64,000 nt of DNA from JANSWY01 sp965243755 (GCA_965243755.1 CBDEVW010000001.1:124001-188000); one strand, 5' to 3'. Numbered from the stretch's first letter, positions 52,902 through 61,993 are shown. The notes: generated by a model from the letters alone, not told the origin. Numbers and translations: made by a program.

Positions 52902-54083
52902 TTATTTATCCACCTTCAGTCTGGCCACATCAAATTTTAGCAACAGTACATTGCTATTTCCATGGCTAGTGTTATTAGTATATCCTGCTGCTATCGCCTG
53001 ATTACCAATGATGGTAATATAAAATAGCTCATCATCTCTTTCACCCAGCCCTGACTGATAAATGGAATATTCACTGGATTGGAAATTATACATTAGAATG
53101 GCCATATCCCAATACGTAGCTGTAGGCTCCTTCATGTAGCCAACAGCCAGCAGGTCATGTTCTCCGCAAAAAGCACCTTCCATTAACCGGACTTCCTTAC
53201 CCGTTTGTAATAAGACCTCATCCAGAATTTCTCCATTGTGATCAAATCGTAATAATAACGGATCGCTGTAAGAAACAGATTCCTGAGCGGAGTAACCAAC
53301 CGACACCCAGGTACCGTCAGGCTTTGGAATCATGCTATGTGAAATATCTCCCTGAGGTCCTCCCCACTGCTTTTGCCATAGCACATTGTCATTTTGAACA
53401 CCCATCAACAGAATATCGGAATTATCAGGATAGTTGGCATTGGTTATTCCCGAAATAATGTATCCATCTGCGTTTTCACCAATTGAATACGTTCGGTTGA
53501 GCAATGAATCCCCTAGCGGTACATTGGATAACACCTCTCCTCCTTGATTCAACTCCACCAAAAAACCATCAATATTTCCATTCCCCCAGGAAGTGGTCTG
53601 TCCTATCGCCGCATAAGTCTGTCTGGACGTTTCGATCACCCTGATGACACGATCATCACCTGCTCCGCCGATCCTGGTAGTCCAGGCTGTGTCCCCTTCA
53701 TGATCAACTTTCATCACATAAGCATCTAATTGACCGGCAGATTTGTAATTTGTAAATCCCGCTAGCAACAAATGGTCATCACTGGTTTCTATTCCAGAAA
53801 AAGCAAAATCAAATCCCGGTACTCCTAAATTTCTACTTTTGATCACAGTTCCCTCATTATTTACCAGGTACAATTTGACATCTCCATGCCGTTCATTTTC
53901 ACGGCTGTAACAAAGTAACCAGTTGCCCTTATCCGAAGGAATTACACACATGACTCTCTCAGCGCTATCATTTGGAATGAGGTTAATTTGGACCATGGAA
54001 GTATCCAATTGAAAAACTGATTGCCCCGAAGCATCATAGATCATGTGGAGCAATGTGATGAGGATGAGTAAGTTTCTGACCAT
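52902..54083 (-). CDS. Secreted beta-propeller-like protein of unknown function
   Basis: A 393-residue protein with a signal peptide (cleaved near ASGQS). The mature part consists of about six repeats of 45-55 residues such as WTTRIGGAGDDRVIRVIETS and WQKQWGGPQGDISHSMIPKP, a pattern found in SBBP or delta-60 type beta propellers of Bacteroidota. It lacks the C-terminal sorting domain that would mark T9SS export. It is probably a periplasmic or outer-membrane binding protein. Confidence 0.7.
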   Translation of the reverse strand: MVRNLLILITLLHMIYDASGQSVFQLDTSMVQINLIPNDSAERVMCVIPSDKGNWLLCYSRENERHGDVKLYLVNNEGTVIKSRNLGVPGFDFAFSGIETSDDHLLLAGFTNYKSAGQLDAYVMKVDHEGDTAWTTRIGGAGDDRVIRVIETSRQTYAAIGQTTSWGNGNIDGFLVELNQGGEVLSNVPLGDSLLNRTYSIGENADGYIISGITNANYPDNSDILLMGVQNDNVLWQKQWGGPQGDISHSMIPKPDGTWVSVGYSAQESVSYSDPLLLRFDHNGEILDEVLLQTGKEVRLMEGAFCGEHDLLAVGYMKEPTATYWDMAILMYNFQSSEYSIYQSGLGERDDELFYITIIGNQAIAAGYTNNTSHGNSNVLLLKFDVARLKVDK

Positions 54084-54198
54084 AAAGGTTATACGATCAG
54101 ATCAGGAAATTAGATTTGATTTCACTTAATAGCTTCAATGCGATTGATTACATTGAATGAAAATTGATTTTAATGCCAATTACCATATCTAAAGCAAG

Positions 54199-54636
54199 AT
54201 GACCACTATCAACATATACCTCAATTTTGAAGGTAACTGCGAAACAGCCTTTAATTTTTACAAATCAGTATTTGGCGGGGAATTCGCTTTTCTGGGGAGA
54301 TTTAGTGAAATGCCGCCTACTGATGGGATGGAGGTACCTGCAGAAATGAAAGATAAAATCATGCATGTCTCATTGCCTATTGGTGGTGGAACCGTATTGA
54401 TGGGAAGCGATACTGGCGGTGACTGGGCGCCTGATTTTAAGCAGGGCAACAACTTTTCCATTTCGGTGAGTACAGATTCAAAAGATGAAACCAACCGACT
54501 TTTTGCTGAATTATCAAAAGACGGGACAGTGACTATGCCTTTACAGGACACCTTCTGGGGAGACTATTTTGGCATGTGCACCGATCAGTTTGGCATCAAC
54601 TGGATGTTTAGCTTCAACGAGAACGCTAAGCAATAG
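54199..54636 (+). CDS. VOC-family protein, PhnB/glyoxalase-like
   Basis: A 145-residue protein of two beta-alpha-beta-beta-beta units (TINIYLNFEGNCETAFNFYKSVFGGEFA and ISVSTDSKDETNRLFAELSKDG), ending with YFGMCTDQFGINWMFSF. This is the PhnB-like (3-demethylubiquinone-9 methyltransferase-related) group of the vicinal oxygen chelate superfamily. Typical metal-binding residues are weak, so a non-enzymatic role is possible. It is convergent with the MFS gene. Confidence 0.87.
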   Translation: MTTINIYLNFEGNCETAFNFYKSVFGGEFAFLGRFSEMPPTDGMEVPAEMKDKIMHVSLPIGGGTVLMGSDTGGDWAPDFKQGNNFSISVSTDSKDETNRLFAELSKDGTVTMPLQDTFWGDYFGMCTDQFGINWMFSFNENAKQ

Positions 54637-54642
54637 TGGTGT

Positions 54643-55863
54643 TTAACCCATTGCCGGTTTAGTGTTTCCTAAAGTTTTTAGTTGGCTGGCATAAATAGCA
54701 CAGACTAACACACAAAGTATGCCTTCACCGAGAATCGTTGGGATTAGCCCGAATAAATCTGCTGCTGCACCTACCAATATACCTCCAAGTGTCACTGCAG
54801 ACATAAAAGCGGCGATATACAAGCTGATCACACGACCTCTCTTGTCTTCCACAGCAATCGTCTGGAGTAGCGTATTTGTGCCTGCAAACACTACCACACG
54901 CCCCAATCCTGTGAATGCGATGGCAATCAGCGTTACCGCAAGAACCGTTGAAAATGACACGGCAATCAGAGATAAGGAAAAAACAGCGGCTGCTCCAAAA
55001 ATCAGCTTCTGTATCCCCTGGGTCCCCACTTTGCTGGCCAGGAAAACGCCTCCCACTATGGCACCAAGTCCAAGAGCGCTATTCATGTAACCAAATACCT
55101 GAGAACCAGCATTAAACACCTCTCCAGTAAGCACCGGCAGCAGAACAATAAAAGACACTCCTACAAATGTGAATGCAAACACAAACAGCAATGATATTTT
55201 GATCGGAGGAAAGCCAAAAGCATAATTTGCCCCTTCCAGAAACTCAGAACGAAAATTCATTTTGGTTGCTTTGGCCTGATGAGGCTCGGTATGTACGAAG
55301 AAAAAAGCAAATAAAATAAAGAGACTCATTACCCCATAAATCAGAAAACACATTTCTTCACCGGCAATAGGAATCAATAATCCGGCAATCGCAGGTCCCA
55401 CAACCCTTGCTGTATTGAATACTGTGGAGTTCAGTGCAATGGCATTGGTAAGAAAATCTTTGTCCGTGATCAGGTCATTTACGAAGGCTTGTCTGGTGGG
55501 CATCTCTACGCCTTTCATGAGCCCCATGAGTAGTTGGAAGACAATCAGGATCAAAACTGTGCTGAGTTCCAGGAATGTAACCAGGGCCAACAATAAAGAG
55601 CTGACACCAATTAGACCGTGGGCCACCTGAATGATCAGCTTTTTATTGAATCGGTCGGCTGCCACGCCCGCAAATAACCCGGAGAAGAATGCGGCCAGTT
55701 GGTTCGAGAAGGTAACCACGCCCAGGATGAATGCAGACTCTGTTAACTGGTACGCCAGCCAGCTAATGGCCACCTGGTGTACCATATTACCAATATTAGA
55801 AAGCGCCTGCCCGGAAATGAATATTCTATAATTTTTGTATCTCAGTGCGGAGACAAATTTCAT
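54643..55863 (-). CDS. MFS transporter, EntS/DHA-type
   Basis: A 406-residue major facilitator with 12 hydrophobic helices. The start NYRIFISGQALSNIGNMVHQVAISWL and the loop 2-3 block GVAADRFNKKLIIQ are typical of EntS-like exporters. Family roles include efflux of siderophores and lipophilic drugs, but substrate is not determinable. It ends six bases from the convergent VOC gene. Confidence 0.85.
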   Translation of the reverse strand: MKFVSALRYKNYRIFISGQALSNIGNMVHQVAISWLAYQLTESAFILGVVTFSNQLAAFFSGLFAGVAADRFNKKLIIQVAHGLIGVSSLLLALVTFLELSTVLILIVFQLLMGLMKGVEMPTRQAFVNDLITDKDFLTNAIALNSTVFNTARVVGPAIAGLLIPIAGEEMCFLIYGVMSLFILFAFFFVHTEPHQAKATKMNFRSEFLEGANYAFGFPPIKISLLFVFAFTFVGVSFIVLLPVLTGEVFNAGSQVFGYMNSALGLGAIVGGVFLASKVGTQGIQKLIFGAAAVFSLSLIAVSFSTVLAVTLIAIAFTGLGRVVVFAGTNTLLQTIAVEDKRGRVISLYIAAFMSAVTLGGILVGAAADLFGLIPTILGEGILCVLVCAIYASQLKTLGNTKPAMG

Positions 55864-56057
55864 TCAGTGTGATTTAAACTAATTAATGAGGTCCTGATAT
55901 ATTAACCGGTTCCAAAACTCAAAGTTCCATGATCAGGATTAATCTTACTGATGGAATTCATGAAATCTATTAATAGTTACCAAGACACGAAAAGTTGAAA
56001 ACCGATCTCCAAATTTCTATTACCTTTGTCGAGTTATGTTTAATTAATTCATTGACC

Positions 56058-57668
56058 ATGAAAAACAAGATATTTCTCATTCTTCTATTGTTGAGCAGTA
56101 ATTTAATTGCGCAGAATGATTATGCTTTGTGGTTTGATGCAGATGGTATCCAACAGTATGGGCCTGTATTGCCATTTCTCTATCGTCCGAAATCCAAAAT
56201 TGAAGTGCCTGTAAAAATCTCAGAATTTGAAAAAGGCATGTATCAGGACACCAATGGCAAGATACATGAAGGCTTTATAGCTTATGACGGTAGGAAACTC
56301 AAATACAAAAAAACAAAATATGCTACACAGAGTATTCAGAAATTAGACGTAGATGATATTCTATCTTTCAAGATGTCAACTGATTCATTCTTTGTCGCGG
56401 ATAATATCAGTTTGAATCTTATTGGTGGTAAACGTCAGATTCTTCAACATTTGATTACTGTTGATGAAAGTAAGTTTGCCAAACTTTTTCTATATAAGCC
56501 TGCTCTTAATTCGATAGAGGAACATATTCTGGCAAAGAATCCTGAAGATGATTTATGGCAATCGCTTTCAGAAAATACTGATGAAAAGCTTAGAACCTGG
56601 GCCAGTAAATATTTTCAGGCCATCCCGGAAATATTAACAAAAGAGTTAAGTAAAGAAGAAAAGAATATTGACCTAGAAAAGCTAATCAGGCTTAGTAAGT
56701 ATAAGAGTAGCTTTAACCAAAATAGCCCAATATATTTCACCAGATTCTGGCAAGAAACCAATCAAGTAGAATACGCAACGTATATTGCCAAAATCAATAG
56801 CATTTCCGATTCCACCTGGCATTTGACATTCTATGAAAATGAAAACAAATTCCTTGAAGGTAGTTTTTCTTCATTGTTTCCTATAACGGCATTCGGAGAG
56901 TTAAACATATTTAGTAAAGAAGGTAAGGTTATTAAATCGTATCACTGCAGTAGAATCGGAATAAATTCCACCAGCACATTTTATAGAAACGGCAAAAAAT
57001 TTTATCAGTGTTCTTATAAAAAGTCTCCCAAACCAGGAAGCACAAGATTGGTAAGAACTTTGCAATTTGAGTCGGTTAATGATAGTCTCGGTGTCTCCCA
57101 AAACCTAAAAAATGCCTCCTTAACTTGTATAAGCACACAAGATAGAATGCTTGAATTCATTTTTACAGAACAAGAATTAAGTAGTGTCAAATCAACTGAC
57201 GGTCTATATCAATTCAATAATCAACACGAGCACTTTAACCTGCAAAAACTTTCAAAGAAGTTGAATAGCAGCTTTAGCAACCGAATTTTTAGAGAAGCCC
57301 AGTATGATAAGGTAAAAGGTATATTATTGGTTCAAATGAGATTTGACGATAAGGGATTATTTGTGGATTACGCTAAACTAAATGAGCTTTATCCTTCTAT
57401 CGATTTGGCCATAGAAAAATTTCTAAATACTCAGATAAAAGATAGATTCAAATTACAAAAGTACAGGCACCTGGGTGAAAAAGTAGGTTATGAGGTAGTC
57501 GTTCCGTTTTTTATCAATGTCGACCGATCGAATGTCTCTCCAATTAAAAGCTTGTATGATACCCCTTGGTGGCATAACAACTGGTGGTTTCATCAACAAA
57601 TGATCAACAACCATAACCAGTTGATTAATAACATTGAAGTTCCAAGAATTAATGTACCAAAGTACTAA
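56058..57668 (+). CDS. Secreted protein of unknown function with a TonB-like C-terminal region
   Basis: A 536-residue protein from the ATG at 56058 (MKNKIFLILLLLSSNLIAQ is a clear signal peptide; the open frame from 55995 adds no signal). The bulk is unrecognised, with YWRF-type beta-rich segments. Residues about 405-495 (KVKGILLVQMRFDDKGLFVD ... VGYEVVVPFFINVDRS) resemble the TonB C-terminal fold seen at the end of many Bacteroidota periplasmic proteins. A His, Asn and Trp-rich tail follows. It lies directly upstream of ssrA. Confidence 0.65.
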   Translation: MKNKIFLILLLLSSNLIAQNDYALWFDADGIQQYGPVLPFLYRPKSKIEVPVKISEFEKGMYQDTNGKIHEGFIAYDGRKLKYKKTKYATQSIQKLDVDDILSFKMSTDSFFVADNISLNLIGGKRQILQHLITVDESKFAKLFLYKPALNSIEEHILAKNPEDDLWQSLSENTDEKLRTWASKYFQAIPEILTKELSKEEKNIDLEKLIRLSKYKSSFNQNSPIYFTRFWQETNQVEYATYIAKINSISDSTWHLTFYENENKFLEGSFSSLFPITAFGELNIFSKEGKVIKSYHCSRIGINSTSTFYRNGKKFYQCSYKKSPKPGSTRLVRTLQFESVNDSLGVSQNLKNASLTCISTQDRMLEFIFTEQELSSVKSTDGLYQFNNQHEHFNLQKLSKKLNSSFSNRIFREAQYDKVKGILLVQMRFDDKGLFVDYAKLNELYPSIDLAIEKFLNTQIKDRFKLQKYRHLGEKVGYEVVVPFFINVDRSNVSPIKSLYDTPWWHNNWWFHQQMINNHNQLINNIEVPRINVPKY

Positions 57669-57766
57669 ATTCAATAAAGGCTATAAAATCATGGACTGTG
57701 CTTCCGACCGGAGTATTTTTTATCGATTAAAATACCTCTTGATTTAGTATTTGAACTAATTTCAAA

Positions 57767-57774
57767 TACTTTTG
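57767..57774 (+). promoter_or_regulatory. Probable ssrA promoter (-7 element)
   Basis: TACTTTTG fits TAnnTTTG and lies 31 bases before the mature tmRNA 5' end, which would leave a short precursor leader removed by RNase P. Confidence 0.6.
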
Positions 57775-57805
57775 CTTACATTTTTGCGGGCACTGCAACA
57801 GATAT

Positions 57806-58196
57806 GGGGCCGACCGGTATCGACAGTAAGTGCATTTGATGTATTTGCATGTCAGGTGGAGAATGTACACCTGTGATCAATTCATTCATACTATAGTTGG
57901 CGAAAATAACTACGCCATGGCTGCCTAATTCCGAATCATAGTAGGAATTACTCATCCCGGTAAACAACCGGGACAGTCACATCCCTCCAGGCTTCTGTCC
58001 TGTAGGCCGGATCAAGGGGTGTCGAAGCTCAGGACTAGTGCTGGTGAGGTTACTAAGCTAGTGCGAAACTCTAGTGACTGGCAGGACTGGTAGGCTGTTG
58101 ATGGTCAGCCACCCTGCGAGATTTAAGCATCAACTAAGCATGTAGAAGATGCATCACTTCCTTATCTGGACGAGGGTTCGAATCCCTCCGGCTCCA
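57806..58196 (+). ncRNA. ssrA: tmRNA (transfer-messenger RNA)
   Basis: A 391-nt one-piece tmRNA. The 5' end GGGGCCG and the 3' end CGGCTCC plus discriminator A form the alanine-type acceptor stem. The T-arm is GAGGG-TTCGAAT-CCCTC. The tag reading frame at 57899-57928 encodes GENNYAMAA followed by TAA, matching Bacteroidota-type tags ending in Ala-Ala. The terminal CCA is not encoded. It rescues ribosomes stalled on broken mRNA with SmpB. Its 3' end is a common target for integrating elements, and an integrase gene starts 258 bp downstream. Confidence 0.97.
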
Positions 58197-58219
58197 CTTT
58201 TAGAGTTTCAAAACTCATC

Positions 58220-58260
58220 AAATCCCCTCAAATTTCACGTATGAGGGGATTTTTATTTTT
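58220..58260 (+). terminator. Intrinsic terminator of ssrA
   Basis: AAATCCCCTCA (58220-58230) and TGAGGGGATTT (58242-58252) form a perfect 11-bp stem followed by TTTATTTTT. Confidence 0.92.
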
Positions 58261-58389
58261 CTCTCCTCTATTTTTCATTAAAAATTCTCATTAAATTGGT
58301 TAACAGTTCGGTTAACAATAAAAGTGTTAACCGAATCGTTCTTAAATAGCTTTAAATGAGGTTTTTTAGTGTGTTTTGTGTATATTTAG

Positions 58390-58411
58390 GGAGGGATTCG
58401 AACCATCGTCC
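58390..58411 (-). repeat. Inverted copy of the ssrA T-arm (possible att-related site)
   Basis: The reverse complement of this stretch matches ssrA positions 58168-58189 at 21 of 22 bases (core GGTTCGAATCCCTCC). The one mismatch breaks a T-stem pair, so it is not part of a working RNA. It lies between ssrA and the integrase gene. Confidence 0.75.
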
Positions 58412-58453
58412 CACTTTAGAACCATCATTTAAACGCATTTTAAAGCATATTTT

Positions 58454-59695
58454 ATGAAACATTCAATCAACATTCTGTTTTGGTTACTTACAAACCGCAT
58501 TAGTAAAAAGACTGGTGAGGCTCCTATCATGGTGAGAATAACAGTTGATGGAAAAAGAGCTGAGCTGTCAACCGGCAAAAAAATACTTCCTGAAAAATGG
58601 AATGTAAATTCAGGAAGAATGAAAGGCACTTCCGAGGAGTCCAGGATATTCAATCGCCATTTGACCAAAATGCAAATGGATATCGAGAAGGTATTCGACC
58701 GGTTAGAGGAGGCTGATCAATATATCTCTGCACAGACCATAAAGAGCATCTACCTGGGTAAAAATGTGAAACAGCATTCATTGTTGGAGCTATTCAGGTA
58801 TCACAATGATCAGATAAAAGCACAAATTGGTAAAGACTATAGTAAGGGAACCTTGTTAAGGTATGAGACTACACTAAAGCACACCAGGGAATTCATAAAG
58901 TACCACTACAAAAGAGATGATTTCACGCTGAACGAACTTAAGTATGAGTTTATCACTGAGTTTGAATTCTATCTAAAATCAGTAAAACAGGTCAGTCACA
59001 ATACAGTCATGAGGTACTTGAAGCATTTCAAAAAGATAATTTTGATTGCTCTGAAGAATGAGTGGATAGATCGGGATCCTTTTGCCAGGTTCAAGGTGAC
59101 CATGAAAGATGTTAATAAGGGATATTTAACTAAGGAAGAATTGCAGAGCCTGTATGCTCGAGAGTTTGAAATGGAGAGACTGGAACATGTTCGAGACATC
59201 TTTTTGTTCTGCTGTTATACAGGCTTATCCTATGCTGATGTAAGAAAGCTTACTCCGGATCATATCTCGAAAGGTCTTGATGGAGAAGTTTGGATTTTTG
59301 TAGACAGAACAAAAACAGGATCCTCCTCAAATGTTCCGTTGCTTCCAGTGGCTCATGAAATATTGGAGAAATACAAAGACCATCCGATTACTAGAAATAC
59401 GGGTTATGTTCTCCCGGTGATTTCAAATCAAAAGATGAACGCCTATCTGAAAGAGATTGCAGCTCTCTGTGGAATCAATAAGACCATAACATTTCACATG
59501 TCACGGCATACTTTTGCTACGACTGTAACACTTTCCAATGGTGTATCAATTGAAACAGTGAGTTCTATGTTAGGCCACAAGAACATGAAAACCACTCAGG
59601 TCTATGCAAAGGTCGTTCAAGAAAAAGTAAGTCAGGATATGAAGAAGTTAAAGAGTATACTTGGAACTGGTACTGACCAGGTAATTAATCAATAA
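58454..59695 (+). CDS. Tyrosine recombinase/integrase of an ssrA-inserted element
   Basis: A 413-residue recombinase of the Bacteroidota type. Residues about 1-105 are an arm-binding domain, about 110-205 a SAM-like core-binding domain (SLLELFRYHNDQIKAQIGKD), and about 225-400 the catalytic domain. Visible residues: TGLSYADVRKL (Ser where other families have the first Arg, as in IntDOT), Lys in DRTKTGSSS, HMSRHTFAT (H-x-x-R), LGHKNMKTTQVYAKV (His and the Tyr nucleophile). It likely catalysed insertion at the ssrA 3' end. It is not integron IntI: the IntI-specific patch is absent. Confidence 0.92.
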   Translation: MKHSINILFWLLTNRISKKTGEAPIMVRITVDGKRAELSTGKKILPEKWNVNSGRMKGTSEESRIFNRHLTKMQMDIEKVFDRLEEADQYISAQTIKSIYLGKNVKQHSLLELFRYHNDQIKAQIGKDYSKGTLLRYETTLKHTREFIKYHYKRDDFTLNELKYEFITEFEFYLKSVKQVSHNTVMRYLKHFKKIILIALKNEWIDRDPFARFKVTMKDVNKGYLTKEELQSLYAREFEMERLEHVRDIFLFCCYTGLSYADVRKLTPDHISKGLDGEVWIFVDRTKTGSSSNVPLLPVAHEILEKYKDHPITRNTGYVLPVISNQKMNAYLKEIAALCGINKTITFHMSRHTFATTVTLSNGVSIETVSSMLGHKNMKTTQVYAKVVQEKVSQDMKKLKSILGTGTDQVINQ

Positions 59696-59879
59696 ACTCA
59701 TTGATCAATTCCATTTCTATTCCGGAGAATTGAGAAAACTCATAGGTGGTCACCAGCTGGTGATCACTTTTTTTGTAGTGCTCTTTTATTTTCCTGATCA
59801 TCAACCGGCCATACCGCTCACTTTTGCCAGTGATTCGCTGAATATCCTTGGGGTATATAATGATCCTTTTTAGTTTCAT
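59685..59879 (-). CDS. Small HTH-like protein next to the integrase (possible excisionase-type)
   Basis: A 64-residue basic protein. IYPKDIQRITGKSERYGRLM reads as a helix-turn-helix start in which a short prefix is followed by a DNA-recognition helix, and RKIKEHYKKSDHQLVTTYEF follows. Similar small proteins accompany integrases in Bacteroidota elements. It overlaps the integrase 3' end by 11 bp on the opposite strand, so expression may be antagonistic. Recombination-directionality factor is an inference only. Confidence 0.6.
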   Translation of the reverse strand: MKLKRIIIYPKDIQRITGKSERYGRLMIRKIKEHYKKSDHQLVTTYEFSQFSGIEMELINEFID

Positions 59880-60025
59880 TTGGCTGATCTTATACTGTAT
59901 CTATGCTTCATCCGTGTGGCATGTTCGGCAATTAGTGACAAATGCTACCGGAAGCGGAATTTGCATTTTGTTTTCCAAGTCTAAATATGCCTTTTTTCGG
60001 CCTTAATCAAAACTTTTTACGAATT

Positions 60026-60817
60026 ATGGCAAGACAAAAAGGTATTATTAAACTTGAAGGAACAATTGGTGATGTGTCCTTCTACAAGAGTAAAGATGGC
60101 TATCTGGCCAGGGAGAAAGGTGGTGTCGATGTGGATAGAATCAGGAATGACCCGGCCTTTCAGAGGACCAGGGAAAACGGATCGGAGTTCGGAAGAGCCG
60201 GCCGAGCCGGAAGAGTGCTCCGAAACGCTTTTAGACTATTGCTGCAAAATGCTTCTGACTCCAAGGTGACCAGTAGGTTAACCAAGGAGGTCCTGACTGT
60301 TATCAAGAGCGATAAGGAAAATGTGCGGGGAGAAAGACAGGTATCTTCAGGTGATCTGCTGATCCTTGAAGGATTCGACTTCAATATCAATGGTAAGCTT
60401 AGTGCTACCATGTATGCCTCCTATACACCATCAATTGACAGGGCCCTTGGAGATTTATCTGTCACCATTCCTTCTTTTATTCCTGGTAACACTATTGCTT
60501 ATCCATCTGGTGCCTCTCATGTTAAGTTTGTCGTTGGTGCAGCTGAGGTGGATTTTGAAAATGAATCTTTTCAGTTTGACCAGGCTTCCAGCCTCGAGAT
60601 TGTGTTGGGACCTCAGACAGAACCGCAAATCGATCTTTCGGTAACTCTAACTGCAAACAGCACAAACGAATTGTTTCTGGTGCTTGGGTTGGAATTCCTC
60701 CAGGAGGTTAATGGTGCCATGTATCCATTGAAAAATGGCTCCTACAACACGCTGAACATTGTGGCTATTGATGCGACAGCCAGTAGCTCGGATTCTGATG
60801 GTGGTGGAGGAATTTAA
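60026..60817 (+). CDS. Conserved element-associated protein of unknown function
   Basis: A 263-residue protein from the ATG at 60026 (the frame is open from 59942, but the earlier part reads as random). The N-terminal block KGIIKLEGTIGDVSFYKSKD and the Gly-Arg stretch EFGRAGRAGRVLRNAF are conserved in a family I know only as hypothetical proteins near Bacteroidota integrases. A long beta-rich middle and a GGGGI tail follow. No membrane segment. A DNA-binding or virion-like structural role is possible but not shown. Confidence 0.65.
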   Translation: MARQKGIIKLEGTIGDVSFYKSKDGYLAREKGGVDVDRIRNDPAFQRTRENGSEFGRAGRAGRVLRNAFRLLLQNASDSKVTSRLTKEVLTVIKSDKENVRGERQVSSGDLLILEGFDFNINGKLSATMYASYTPSIDRALGDLSVTIPSFIPGNTIAYPSGASHVKFVVGAAEVDFENESFQFDQASSLEIVLGPQTEPQIDLSVTLTANSTNELFLVLGLEFLQEVNGAMYPLKNGSYNTLNIVAIDATASSSDSDGGGGI

Positions 60818-60828
60818 CGACCTGATAG

Positions 60829-61011
60829 ATGAATAAAGGAACAGCTATTGGAACGGTGGGTGGAACTATTCTATCCACCGTTCATACTTTTAACCTGGAT
60901 GATCTAGGTAGAACTGTAGTACTGGGGATGGTAGGGGCAACAGTTAGTTTCTTCATGTCAATGTTTTTAAAATGGATTGTGGGATTAGCCAGATCGAAAT
61001 TGAAGAAGTAA
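60829..61011 (+). CDS. Small holin-like membrane protein
   Basis: A 60-residue protein with two possible hydrophobic segments: about residues 5-17 and 29-51 (VVLGMVGATVSFFMSMFLKW). The basic end (LARSKLKK) faces the cytosol. Size, layout and position right after a conserved element gene (11 bp) recall phage holins. No lysis enzyme is nearby in the window, so this remains a resemblance. Confidence 0.55.
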   Translation: MNKGTAIGTVGGTILSTVHTFNLDDLGRTVVLGMVGATVSFFMSMFLKWIVGLARSKLKK

Positions 61012-61063
61012 TTCTTTTAAAAGAAAAAGGAAAAAAAGAAAGCGCTGGGTCAGGCTGGTGGGC

Positions 61064-61140
61064 AAGAAAAGCAAGGAGGAACGGAATAAATGGGTAGCGG
61101 GGAGGGCCCAGGGTTTATGCCGTAGTTCCTTGCTTTTCTT
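61064..61140. repeat. Long inverted repeat with 14-bp arms
   Basis: AAGAAAAGCAAGGA (61064-61077) and TCCTTGCTTTTCTT (61127-61140) are exact reverse complements, 49 bases apart. The loop is GC-rich (GGGTAGCGGGGAGGGCCC). It follows the holin-like gene and could terminate it or form a structural RNA. No ORF covers it. Confidence 0.65.
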
Positions 61141-61993
61141 TTGGGGAGGAATTTGGGAGCAGCCTATTTTTGATGGCTTTTTTTTATTTTGGAGTACCCG
61201 CCTATTTTAATACCATTATATACCACCTCTGAATTTTCTAAGAAACTCAAAAGATGAATCCACAAGGGGTGGGTGGGTTTTGGGTCAACTTATCTCATCT
61301 TTTTTTTGATTGACTCCTGTATTTGCAATTTAAACAGGGCTGGTCGTCCCATCTAACGTGCATGATGGTTTTGTGCAGCGAGCCGGTTCGCGAGTCCGAA
61401 GGAAGCCTATCCAGGAAAAGGGTGATAACCCGACTGGTAGTGGGAGGAACGACTTTACTGACTGAGGCCGCAGGCGAGCACAAACACGGGCAGTGGCTGG
61501 GCGAGTGGTGGCTGAATGGAATGAAGTGACCGAAGGAACGAAATGGAATGAGGTGGCCAGGAGAACAGGGAGAACTGCCGTGAGGAAGAAGGAGGAAAAG
61601 CAAAAGGCATGACAGGATGGCCCCAAGGCCACTTTATGTGATCCATGTGCTGAGTGGAACGAATGCTTATGGAACATCCTGGCGTGATCTTTTGCTTGAC
61701 GACTGATGACGAACTCCGCTTTACCTGCGTGGACTTTGGGTGCTTGGAATAGAAAATAGGTGTATTACGTGTTAAAGTTTCTTTCCAAAACCTGGTTCAA
61801 AAAATACCTACTTATGGGTATTCCTTAAGCTTGCATTAATCAGCAACTTTATGTTGAAAAAACCCAAATTACATTAGAAATTATTATTGAAAGGGTTGCA
61901 AGAGAAGAATCTATGGTAATAGTCCGTCTGGAGTAGATTTCGAATCCTTCTCCTTTCGCAACAGCAATATCTACAAACCTGTAACCTTGTTTT
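61141..61993 (+). other. Gene-free stretch with a GC-rich candidate structured RNA
   Basis: No convincing ORF is present; short frames on both strands overlap each other and look like noise. About 61320-61690 is clearly richer in G and C than the window. It contains many small complementary motifs (AGCGAGCCGGTTCGCGAG, GGCCGCAGGCGAGCAC, GGATGGCCCCAAGGCCAC). A 22-bp shared palindrome lies at 61801. Near 61900-61965 an imperfect hairpin of GGTTGCAAGAGAAGAATC with GAATCCTTCTCCTTTCGCAAC lies before the TIR gene. Confidence 0.4.
61801..61822 (+). promoter_or_regulatory. Shared palindromic element upstream of the first TIR gene
   Basis: This 22-bp stretch with core AATACCTACTTATGGGTATT (arms AATACC and GGTATT) recurs exactly at 63299-63320, before the second TIR gene. 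It lies 171 bp before the TIR start codon. It could be an operator for an element-encoded repressor or a phage-related control site. Confidence 0.6.

Noticed and set aside
58454..59695. Could the tyrosine recombinase be the integron integrase for the cassette array?
   Set aside because: It lies 30 kb away, has the Bacteroidota TGLS-type catalytic domain, lacks an IntI-specific insert, and neighbours ssrA instead of cassettes.
61295..61677. Several overlapping frames of 60-115 codons on both strands
   Set aside because: They overlap each other in different frames within a GC-rich segment, show no signal or domain pattern, and fit a non-coding stretch better.
61900..61970. Possible tRNA remnant (TTCGAATCC near 61948)
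   Set aside because: Only the T-loop-like core fits. No D-arm, anticodon arm or acceptor stem can be drawn, so it is at most an att-like trace.
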